Part shown: piece by piece, positions 8,611 to 14,292 of the stretch
Numbering within the stretch: position 1 is the first letter of the stretch
Layout: each line of letters starts with the position of its first letter
NCBI GenBank assembly: GCA_964515945.1
Contig: CAZEWY010000082.1
Span: 1-14,292, forward strand
Reading direction: 5' to 3'
DNA length: 14,292 nucleotides
Source: CAYQQJ01 sp964515945
GTDB taxonomy: Bacteria; Pseudomonadota; Gammaproteobacteria; Pseudomonadales; Cellvibrionaceae
Position numbers and translations under genes: made by a program
The notes under the pieces: model-generated
Told to the model about the DNA's origin: nothing
Database searches by the model: none
What the model saw: only the letters and a program-made list of their open reading frames with translations

Positions 8611-8624
8611 TACATACGTATGCA
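8611..8624. promoter_or_regulatory. Palindromic operator, site 3 (TonB receptor, distal)
   Basis: TACATACGTATGCA has its centre exactly 30 bp from that of site 2, about three helical turns, so two bound dimers would face the same side of the DNA. It lies between the alpha-glucosidase stop and the TonB receptor start. Confidence 0.75.
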
Positions 8625-8667
8625 AAACAGTCACGCTTTTAATTTCTCATTCGTTAATGGCGCGGAC

Positions 8668-10305
8668 TCAATCAATCGCCGCGAAAAATGCGCCGTATGC
8701 CGGCAACTGACAAGTTGTCTCCTGCAACTCCGCCACCGAAAATCCGTGACCATTCATAACCTGTATAACTGTCATACCTGCGAGATTAATTTCTTTTTTA
8801 TGACCACCTAAATTAAGGCACACCAGCAATCGCTCCCCTTCATACTCACGAATAAATGTCAGGCAATCCGGCGGAGCATCCACAAAACGAATGCTTCCCA
8901 GGCGCAAAGTCTTCTGCCGGTTTCGCCACTGCAAAAAAACGCGATAGGCATTGAGTATGGAATCAATATCCGCATCCTGAACATCCACGGCGTAATGGCG
9001 ATGCGCTTCAGGCAAAGGCAACCAGAGATGTTCGGCATCCGAAAATCCGCCGTTGGCTGATGCCTGCTTCCACGGCATGGGTGTGCGGCAACCATCCCGT
9101 CCCTTGAACATGGGCCAGAAGGCAACGCCATAGGGGTCCTGCAGTTGCTCGGGTAAAATATCCGCTTCGGTCAGACCCAATTCCTCACCCTGATAGGTGC
9201 ACACACTTCCACGCAACGATAAAAGCAGGGCGTTCAATACCTTGGCCAGGTCGGCATTCGGTTGCTCGCCCCCCCAGCGGGACATGACCCGCACCACATC
9301 GTGATTACTGATGGACCAGCAGGGCCAGGCACCGGCAAGGCCAGCCTCCAATGTTTCAACCGTGGAGCGGATGTGATCCGTGGAGAGTTCATCCACCAGC
9401 AACTCAAAGCTGTATGCCATGTGCAACCGCTTGTCGCCCTGGGTATATTCCGCCATGGTTTTCAGCGAGTCTTCGGATTGTATTTCCCCCAGCGTCACTG
9501 AACCGGGGTAGCGATCCATTAAACCGCGCAAACTCTGAATAAATTCCAGGTTTTCCGGTTGCGTGTTGTCATAAATATGACGCTGAAAAGCGTAAGGATT
9601 ATCTTCCCGAAAGCCGCGCCCTTTTCTTTCGATCTGGGGCTTGGAGGGGTTACTGCGCAGCTGCTTATCGTGGAAGCAGAAATTGATGGCATCCAGGCGC
9701 AAGCCGTCCACGCCGCGTTTCAACCAGAATTCCACTTCCGCGAGAATGGCTTGGCGAACGTCCGGGCAATGGAAATTCAGGTCCGGCTGACTTTTCAGGA
9801 AATTGTGCAGGTAGTATTGGCAGCGTCGCGGCTCCCACTGCCAGGCGGAACCGCCGAAAATCGACAGCCAGTTATTGGGTGGCGTGCCGTCGTCCCGGGC
9901 ATCGGCCCAGACATACCAGTCGGATTTCTCGTTGCTTTTCGATTCCCGGCTTTGCTGAAACCATTGGTGCTGATCCGATGTGTGGTTGAGCACCTGGTCA
10001 ATAATGATCTTGAGCCCTCGGCTGTGCGCCTGCTCTATCAAATTGTCAAAATCATCGAGTGTGCCGAAGATCGGGTCGATATCACGGTAGTCGCTGATAT
10101 CGTAACCAAAGTCCTTCATCGGCGATTTGAAAAATGGCGATATCCAGATGGCGTCGACATTCAGACTCTGAATATAATCCAGCTTGCTGATAATGCCCGG
10201 CAAATCTCCAATACCGTCGCCATTACTGTCCATAAGGCTGCGGGGGTAAACCTGATAAATTACCGCGCCCCGCCACCAGGGTACTATTTGCACAGGAACT
10301 TGCAT
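8668..10305 (-). CDS. Cytoplasmic GH13 alpha-glucosidase (subfamily 23-like)
   Basis: This is a 545-residue protein. I chose ATG 10305 because GGAGG lies seven bases upstream; an in-frame ATG at 10332, with GAGGT upstream, would add nine residues and remains possible. There is no signal peptide, so it acts in the cytoplasm. It opens with WWRGAVIYQVYPRSL, typical of the oligosaccharide-hydrolysing GH13 group, and carries QPDLN. The catalytic set, numbered from the chosen start, is Asp205 (GLRLDAIN), Glu274 (LGEIQ) and Asp336 (SNHD), close to the positions I recall for Halomonas HaG. Ala after the nucleophile, rather than Val, favours alpha-1,4 over alpha-1,6 linkages. It would cleave imported maltose and short dextrins to glucose. 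It is transcribed away from the glucoamylase. No terminator is seen between its stop and the TonB receptor operators, so read-through is possible. Confidence 0.93.
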   Translation of the reverse strand: MQVPVQIVPWWRGAVIYQVYPRSLMDSNGDGIGDLPGIISKLDYIQSLNVDAIWISPFFKSPMKDFGYDISDYRDIDPIFGTLDDFDNLIEQAHSRGLKIIIDQVLNHTSDQHQWFQQSRESKSNEKSDWYVWADARDDGTPPNNWLSIFGGSAWQWEPRRCQYYLHNFLKSQPDLNFHCPDVRQAILAEVEFWLKRGVDGLRLDAINFCFHDKQLRSNPSKPQIERKGRGFREDNPYAFQRHIYDNTQPENLEFIQSLRGLMDRYPGSVTLGEIQSEDSLKTMAEYTQGDKRLHMAYSFELLVDELSTDHIRSTVETLEAGLAGAWPCWSISNHDVVRVMSRWGGEQPNADLAKVLNALLLSLRGSVCTYQGEELGLTEADILPEQLQDPYGVAFWPMFKGRDGCRTPMPWKQASANGGFSDAEHLWLPLPEAHRHYAVDVQDADIDSILNAYRVFLQWRNRQKTLRLGSIRFVDAPPDCLTFIREYEGERLLVCLNLGGHKKEINLAGMTVIQVMNGHGFSVAELQETTCQLPAYGAFFAAID

Positions 10306-10490
10306 GAGAGCACCTCCGCTCCGTAACTCCATTGAGCGACCTCGGGTAAAGACTGGAAGAGTGAATACTGAAAGGGACTACAGCGCTGCATTATTTTTTC
10401 CTGATTTTTTTGGGTACAAATCAAAAGGAATAGAGATAGAAATACGGTGTACATTTTTTGTGTCGTTTGCTGTTAAAAACACTGTTATTA

Positions 10491-10520
10491 ACAATACGTC
10501 GACGCCCTTATCTGGCGCAA
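10491..10520 (-). promoter_or_regulatory. Putative promoter of the cytoplasmic alpha-glucosidase
   Basis: On the minus strand TTGCGC (10515-10520), an 18-bp spacer and TATTGT (10491-10496) form a weak sigma70-like promoter, with a start near 10484. The -35 box is 5 bp downstream of the palindrome at 10526-10539, repeating the arrangement of the other two minus-strand promoters. Prediction by eye only. Confidence 0.4.
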
Positions 10521-10525
10521 TAGCT

Positions 10526-10539
10526 TACATACGTATGCA
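10526..10539. promoter_or_regulatory. Palindromic operator, site 4 (alpha-glucosidase side)
   Basis: TACATACGTATGCA matches site 3 exactly. It lies on the alpha-glucosidase side of the divergent region, 5 bp upstream of that gene's predicted -35 box. Confidence 0.75.
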
Positions 10540-10576
10540 TAGAACAACCTTAGGGCTTTCCCCGCCTTCCAGCCAA

Positions 10577-10590
10577 TGAATACGTATGCA
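10577..10590. promoter_or_regulatory. Palindromic operator, site 5 (glucoamylase side)
   Basis: TGAATACGTATGCA reads toward the glucoamylase in the same orientation that sites 1 and 2 have toward their genes. Its centre is 51 bp from site 4, about five helical turns, so one regulator could bridge or co-occupy both. Confidence 0.77.
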
Positions 10591-10599
10591 ATGGGGTAA

Positions 10600-10634
10600 T
10601 TGACCCACAACCCGTTTCCATTTGCTTTTATACT
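10600..10634 (+). promoter_or_regulatory. Possible glucoamylase promoter
   Basis: TTGACC (10600-10605) and TATACT (10629-10634) are individually good hexamers but are 23 bp apart, too far for a standard promoter. TATACT may work with a poor -35 element and an activator at site 5. Its start would be near 10641, just before the palindromic repeat. Confidence 0.25.
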
Positions 10635-10657
10635 CTGGGCTTACTAACGAGGCATAT

Positions 10658-10759
10658 GAAATGGAGACCCCTTGTTTCAGACACGCCGTAAATACGTCCC
10701 TGTAGGCTCATCAAAAAGGTCCCTCTTTTTGACGGTCTGAAACAAGGGTTCTCCATTTC
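10658..10759. repeat. REP/MITE-like palindromic repeat in the glucoamylase leader
   Basis: A 25-bp arm at 10658-10682 is matched, with one mismatch, by the reverse complement at 10735-10759. Within the 52-base interior, TCAAAAAG and CTTTTTGA form a second perfect 8-bp hairpin with a 6-base loop (about 10711-10732). The interior also has a CGCCGTAAATACGTCCCTGT stretch that I recall as part of dispersed intergenic repeats in marine gammaproteobacteria; this is from memory. No target-site duplication or transposase is visible. It lies between the possible promoter and the start codon, so it is likely transcribed as a strong leader hairpin. Confidence 0.7.
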
Positions 10760-10803
10760 TCCGATTCCGGTAATATCTCCGCTCGTATAAAAAAGGATTC
10801 ACC

Positions 10804-13206
10804 ATGAACTTCAAGCTGTATTTTGTGCTGGCTTCATTGGCAGCATTGGCCGCCTGCAACCAACAGAAATCCATCGACACCAAGGCGGTGGCCCCGGGCG
10901 CGCCGGGGGCCGGGTCGCATTGGGCCTATTCCGGCAAGACTGGCATAGGCACCTCCTACGAGGCTTATCTCGATGGCCAGTACAGTGACGATGCGCGCAC
11001 AGGCGCCGTCTCCAGGGTGTGGTTTTCCCTGGCGCAGGGCATAGTGACCGAAACAATGTTCGGCCTGATTCACGAGGCGCAGCTCAGCGAGATGCAGTTT
11101 TATATTCAGGGAGAGGGTTTTCTGGATCAGGAAAAAACCGACACTGTAACCACCGTGGAATACCTGCATCCGGACAGTAACGGTCGGCCGCTGTCACTCG
11201 CCTATAAAATCATCAATCGGGACAAGGACGGCCTCTACGAGATAGAAAAACATGTGTTCACGGATCCCGACCGCAACAGCCTGATGGTGAAAGTTTTCTT
11301 CCGCGCCTTTGCCAAGGGGATCACTCCTTACCTGTACCTGAACCCGCAGGTCGCCAACACCGGCAGCAACGACAGAGCCTGGATTGACAAGGGGCTTCTC
11401 CATGCGGAAGACGGCGGTACTGTGCTGACATTGGCCACCGACGCCGACTTTGCTGGCAGCTCCGTGGGTTTTGTCGGTGTCTCTGACGGGCTCGGCGATC
11501 TCGCCAACAGGGGCACCCTGACCGAGCAGTACCAGACGACCGGCGACGCGCGCGGCAATGTCGCCATGATTCTGCAACTGCCAACGCTAAGCGCGGAAAC
11601 CGCCGAGTGGCAGTTTGTGCTGGGCTTCGGTGACAGCTCGACACAGAGCGCCGAGGCGGCCCGTCAGACGCTGGAGTCGGGTTACGAAGATGTGCTGGCC
11701 CGCTACAACGGTGAGGGCGAAGCCACGGGCTGGGAAGACTATCTGGCATCCCTGCCGGCACTGGAACAGCTCAGCGCCACGGCCACCGACGGTGGCAAGC
11801 TGCTCTATGCCAGCGCAATGGTTCTCAAGGCCCAGGAAGACAAGACCCACGCCGGTGCACTGATCGCATCACTTTCCAACCCCTGGGGCGACACCACTCC
11901 GGCTGGCACACCCAAAACCGGCTACAAGGCCGTCTGGCCACGGGATTTTTACCAGGTCGCCATGGCGCTTCTGGCACTGGGAGACCGGGAGACGCCCAAG
12001 GTGGCTTTCGAATATCTTGAGCAGATTCAGGTCTCCGACCAGACGCCGGGATCCACAGGCGCCGGCGGCTGGTTTCTGCAGAAAACCGAAGTCGATGGCA
12101 CCCTTGAATGGTTCGCCGTACAGATGGACCAGACCGCCATGCCCATCATGCTCGGCTGGCGTTTGTGGCAGGAGGGGCTGTTAACGGACGAGGAAGCCAT
12201 CGACTGGTACCGGAAAATGCTCAAGCCGGCGGCCGAGTTTCTCGTCGACGGCGGCCAGGTAAACCTGGGCTGGAATCAGGCCGACATCGAACCGCCCTTT
12301 ACCCAGCAGGAACGCTGGGAGGAGCAGCCGGGCTACTCGCCCTCCACCATGGCCGCCATAGTAACGGGGCTGGTATCCGCCGCCGATCTGGCGGAACTGG
12401 CTGGGGACAGCGAGAGTGCACAGCGTTACCTGGTGGCGGCCGACGGTTACGCCGGTCACATCGAAGCCTACAGCTTTACTACCGAGGGGGTATTTGACCA
12501 GGCGCCCGCTGACGGCCGCTATTTCCTGCGCATCAGCCAGAACACCAACCCCGATGACCAGGGCCAATTGAACGATGCCAACGGCCAGGGGCCCCTCAAC
12601 GAGAGCAAGATTATCGATGCGGGCTTTCTGGAACTGGTGCGCTATGGCGTTCGCGCCGCGACTGATCCGCATATAACGGGCAGCCTGCCGGAACTGGACA
12701 ATACCGGCCTGCCGGATGCCCTGCGCGTGAAGTACGAGTTCACCTTCCCCGGTGTTGAAGGCGTATTCCCGGGCTGGCGGCGCTATGGCAAGGATGGCTA
12801 CGGTGAAAATGCCGTGACCGGCCGCGCCTACGGCTACGGTGGCGAAATGGCGGCGGGACAACGTGGGCGTGTCTGGCCCATCTTTACCGGTGAACGAGGT
12901 CATTACGAGCTGGCCAGGGCAAAACAACTGGGCGAACTCAATCCGTCCAAAATCGATGATCTGCGCCATACTTATGTAAAGGCCATGGAGCTCTTCGCCA
13001 ACCCGGGCCTGATGCTGCCGGAGCAGGTGTGGGACGGCGTCGGCAATAACGAGGTTTACCACTATACCCGCGGGGAAGGCACCAACTCCGCCACGCCCCT
13101 GGCCTGGAGTCACGCCGAGTACATCAAGCTGCTGCGCTCCCTGAGCGATCAGCAGGTATGGGACCGCAACGCGCTGACGGAAGAGCGTTATTTGGGTGAT
13201 GAGTGA
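10804..13206 (+). CDS. GH15 glucoamylase lipoprotein
   Basis: This is an 800-residue protein starting at ATG 10804 with AAGGA about seven bases upstream. A lipoprotein signal peptide ends in LAAC (Cys19, followed by Asn), so it is probably anchored in the outer membrane. Residues about 35-300 form the glucodextranase-type N-terminal beta domain. The (alpha/alpha)6 GH15 barrel follows, with substrate-site AVWPRDFY (Asp381), general acid Glu506 in RWEEQPGYSPST and general base Glu740 in LPEQVWD. Family knowledge: inverting exo-hydrolysis releasing beta-glucose from non-reducing ends. The N-domain type also occurs in glucodextranases, so dextran activity is an alternative, though the starch context favours glucoamylase. 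Its last codons (LGDE) fall in the first units of a heptamer repeat array. GC content looks higher than in the minus-strand genes: lines 12361-12420 and 13081-13140 each count 40 of 60 by hand. Confidence 0.93.
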   Translation: MNFKLYFVLASLAALAACNQQKSIDTKAVAPGAPGAGSHWAYSGKTGIGTSYEAYLDGQYSDDARTGAVSRVWFSLAQGIVTETMFGLIHEAQLSEMQFYIQGEGFLDQEKTDTVTTVEYLHPDSNGRPLSLAYKIINRDKDGLYEIEKHVFTDPDRNSLMVKVFFRAFAKGITPYLYLNPQVANTGSNDRAWIDKGLLHAEDGGTVLTLATDADFAGSSVGFVGVSDGLGDLANRGTLTEQYQTTGDARGNVAMILQLPTLSAETAEWQFVLGFGDSSTQSAEAARQTLESGYEDVLARYNGEGEATGWEDYLASLPALEQLSATATDGGKLLYASAMVLKAQEDKTHAGALIASLSNPWGDTTPAGTPKTGYKAVWPRDFYQVAMALLALGDRETPKVAFEYLEQIQVSDQTPGSTGAGGWFLQKTEVDGTLEWFAVQMDQTAMPIMLGWRLWQEGLLTDEEAIDWYRKMLKPAAEFLVDGGQVNLGWNQADIEPPFTQQERWEEQPGYSPSTMAAIVTGLVSAADLAELAGDSESAQRYLVAADGYAGHIEAYSFTTEGVFDQAPADGRYFLRISQNTNPDDQGQLNDANGQGPLNESKIIDAGFLELVRYGVRAATDPHITGSLPELDNTGLPDALRVKYEFTFPGVEGVFPGWRRYGKDGYGENAVTGRAYGYGGEMAAGQRGRVWPIFTGERGHYELARAKQLGELNPSKIDDLRHTYVKAMELFANPGLMLPEQVWDGVGNNEVYHYTRGEGTNSATPLAWSHAEYIKLLRSLSDQQVWDRNALTEERYLGDE

Positions 13207-13243
13207 TTGGTGAGCAGTAAGCGGTGAGCGGTGAGCGGTGAGC
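13195..13243 (+). repeat. Left heptamer array (GGTGAGC type)
   Basis: Seven 7-base units can be read in phase from within the glucoamylase stop region: GGGTGAT, GAGTGAT, TGGTGAG, CAGTAAG and three CGGTGAG. The array is the reverse-complement type of the right-hand array at 13277-13405. The first two units include the last glucoamylase codons and its TGA stop. Confidence 0.8.
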
Positions 13244-13288
13244 GAAAAATAGACTCAATTTTCCATTCTTATCTGCTCACCGCTCACC
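13230..13288. terminator. Hairpin at the junction of the two opposed heptamer arrays
   Basis: GGTGAGCGGTGAGC (13230-13243) pairs perfectly with GCTCACCGCTCACC (13275-13288), a 14-bp GC-rich stem around a 31-base AT-rich loop. It lies 24 bases after the glucoamylase stop and could end or attenuate its transcript. There is no U-tract after it, so it is not a canonical intrinsic terminator and may only protect the mRNA 3' end. Confidence 0.4.
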
Positions 13289-13405
13289 CATCACCCATCA
13301 CCAATCACCCATCACCAATCACCCAATCACCCAATCACCCAATCACCCAATCACCCAATCACCAATCACCAATCACCAATCACCAATCACCAATCACCAA
13401 TCACC
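13277..13405 (+). repeat. Right TCACC tandem array (18 units)
   Basis: Eighteen TCACC cores occur in an unbroken run. The linkers are GC, CA or AA (7-base units), except for five consecutive 8-base units with linker CAA (cores at 13319 to 13355), followed by seven regular units at the right end. The block structure suggests growth by slippage or unequal exchange. It ends 17 bases before the transporter start codon, so it occupies the place where a promoter or leader should be. Confidence 0.9.
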
Positions 13406-13422
13406 ATAAAAATGTTGATCAT

Positions 13423-14292
13423 ATGAATAAAAAACCGCAACTCAGCTTTTGGCAAATCTGGAACATGAGCTTCGGCTTTCTTGGCATTCAGTTCGGTTTT
13501 GCCCTGCAAAACGCCAACGTCAGCCGTATTTTTCAGACCCTCGGTGCCTCCATAGACGATATCCCCCTGCTGTGGATTGCCGCACCGGTCACCGGGCTGC
13601 TGGTGCAGCCGGTTATCGGTTACATGAGCGACAAGACCTGGAACCGGCTCGGCCGGCGGCGGCCCTACTTTCTGGTGGGCGCCGTGGTTGCCAGCCTGGC
13701 GCTCTTCGTCATGCCAAACTCGCCGGCCCTCTGGGTGGCTGCGGGTATGCTGTGGATCATGGATGCCTCCATCAATGTGGCCATGGAGCCGTTTCGCGCC
13801 TTTGTCGGCGACATGCTGCCCGACAGACAGCGCACCGCCGGCTTCGCCATGCAAAGTTTTTTTATTGGCGTGGGTTCGGTGGTGGCGTCCGCCCTGCCCT
13901 GGATCATGACCAACTGGCTGGGTATCAGCAACACGGCGGGAGAAGGCGTTATCCCGCCGTCAGTGATTTACGCTTTTTATGCGGGCGGCGCCATTTTGTT
14001 GCTGGCTGTTATCTGGACGGTATTCACCACCAAGGAATACAGTCCCGAACAATTGGCTGCCTTCAGCCGCCACCAGGCGAACCTGCGCAAAGCCGAAGAC
14101 GCAACGGAAACCCGCAGCCACACGCAATATCAGCGCGCGGGTCTGATCTGGCTGGCAGTGGGCCTGGTTGCCGGCGCCGGCATTGCGCAACTGGACCTGG
14201 CCCAGGAACTCCATATCCTGGCAGCGGGTGTCAGTTTGTTCGGCGTGCTGCAATTACTGGCGGCTTTTCAGTTGCGACGCGGTCGTACGGAT
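13423..14292 (+). CDS. MFS sugar transporter, SLC45/maltose type, N-terminal part (runs off right edge)
   Basis: The frame is open from ATG 13423 to the window edge, giving 290 codons. The protein begins with a short polar stretch, then LSFWQIWNMSFGFLGIQFGF, a signature of bacterial maltose/maltodextrin carriers of the major facilitator superfamily related to SLC45 and the GPH group. Hydrophobic segments are visible at about 10-30, 48-67, 81-97, 103-118, 143-165, 181-203, 240-257 and 264-284. The cytoplasmic loop between TM2 and TM3 carries the MFS-A-like GYMSDKTWNRLGRRRP. Its likely role is proton-coupled uptake of maltose or short maltodextrins across the inner membrane, feeding the cytoplasmic alpha-glucosidase. 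No clear Shine-Dalgarno sequence precedes the start; the upstream DNA is the TCACC array plus ATAAAAATGTTGATCAT. It may be cotranscribed with the glucoamylase through the 216-base gap. Confidence 0.88.
   Translation, partial: MNKKPQLSFWQIWNMSFGFLGIQFGFALQNANVSRIFQTLGASIDDIPLLWIAAPVTGLLVQPVIGYMSDKTWNRLGRRRPYFLVGAVVASLALFVMPNSPALWVAAGMLWIMDASINVAMEPFRAFVGDMLPDRQRTAGFAMQSFFIGVGSVVASALPWIMTNWLGISNTAGEGVIPPSVIYAFYAGGAILLLAVIWTVFTTKEYSPEQLAAFSRHQANLRKAEDATETRSHTQYQRAGLIWLAVGLVAGAGIAQLDLAQELHILAAGVSLFGVLQLLAAFQLRRGRTD

Larger units (their letters stand above)
10306..10803. other. Divergent regulatory region between alpha-glucosidase and glucoamylase
   Basis: About 500 bases without a convincing gene. 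From left to right it holds an AT-rich alpha-glucosidase leader of about 180 bases, a predicted minus-strand promoter, two palindromic operators whose centres are 51 bp apart, a possible plus-strand promoter, and a 102-base palindromic repeat element just before the glucoamylase ribosome binding site (AAGGA near 10792). Confidence 0.8.

Noticed and set aside
10284..10454. Small minus-strand ORF (56 codons, hydrophobic start) overlapping the alpha-glucosidase start
   Set aside because: It has no convincing ribosome binding site or recognisable motif, and its end overlaps the well-supported alpha-glucosidase start. A chance ORF in AT-rich leader DNA is more likely.
10658..10759. Riboswitch or intrinsic terminator in the glucoamylase leader
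   Set aside because: The structure is a long symmetrical inverted repeat without a U-tract after the outer stem and without any riboswitch consensus I recognise. A REP/MITE-like element explains it better.
12181..13113. Long open frame on the minus strand inside the glucoamylase gene
   Set aside because: The plus strand encodes an intact GH15 barrel with both catalytic glutamates. The antisense frame is a by-product of high GC content.
13277..13405. CRISPR array
   Set aside because: Units are only 7-8 bases with 2-3-base linkers. There are no 20-40-base repeats, unique spacers or cas genes, so this is a simple tandem repeat.
13387..13854. Minus-strand open frame overlapping the transporter start
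   Set aside because: The plus-strand frame is a clear MFS transporter with regular hydrophobic segments. The antisense product is low-complexity and unrecognisable.

Overview
The window is a starch and maltodextrin utilisation locus from a Gram-negative bacterium, most likely a marine-type gammaproteobacterium (Cellvibrionales or Alteromonadales-like). The reasons are lipoprotein signal peptides, a long TonB-dependent receptor of the Proteobacterial type with no SusD-like partner, and a dispersed-looking palindromic repeat of a style I associate with such genomes. The taxonomic placement is inference.

Layout: on the minus strand, from right to left, lie a cytoplasmic GH13 alpha-glucosidase (8668-10305), a TonB-dependent outer-membrane receptor (5637-8507), a periplasmic GH97 alpha-glucosidase (3330-5372), a periplasmic GH13 neopullulanase/cyclomaltodextrinase (1326-3212) and the N-terminal 399 codons of a lipoprotein pullulanase that runs off the left edge (1-1198). 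On the plus strand, divergent from these, lie a lipoprotein GH15 glucoamylase (10804-13206) and the first 290 codons of an MFS sugar transporter of the SLC45/maltose type, which runs off the right edge (13423-14292). Neither edge gene is complete here.

How the genes probably work together: pullulanase and glucoamylase, anchored as lipoproteins, attack branched and linear glucans. The TonB receptor imports maltodextrins across the outer membrane. The neopullulanase and GH97 enzyme trim them in the periplasm. The MFS carrier moves maltose or short dextrins across the inner membrane, and the cytoplasmic alpha-glucosidase finishes them to glucose. It resembles the Bacteroides SusA/SusB/SusC set, rebuilt without SusD.

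Regulation: five copies of a near-perfect palindrome, consensus TGNATACGTATNCA, lie in exactly three intergenic regions: before GH97, before the TonB receptor (two copies), and in the divergent alpha-glucosidase/glucoamylase region (two copies). In the three minus-strand cases the palindrome ends exactly 5 bp upstream of a TTGNNN -35-like hexamer, followed by a 17-18 bp spacer and a -10-like hexamer. A LacI-type regulator is the likely reader, but no regulator gene lies in the window. Other non-coding structure includes a strong terminator after the TonB receptor, a 25-bp inverted repeat (REP/MITE-like) in the glucoamylase leader, and opposed arrays of TCACC-type heptamers filling the gap between the glucoamylase and the transporter.
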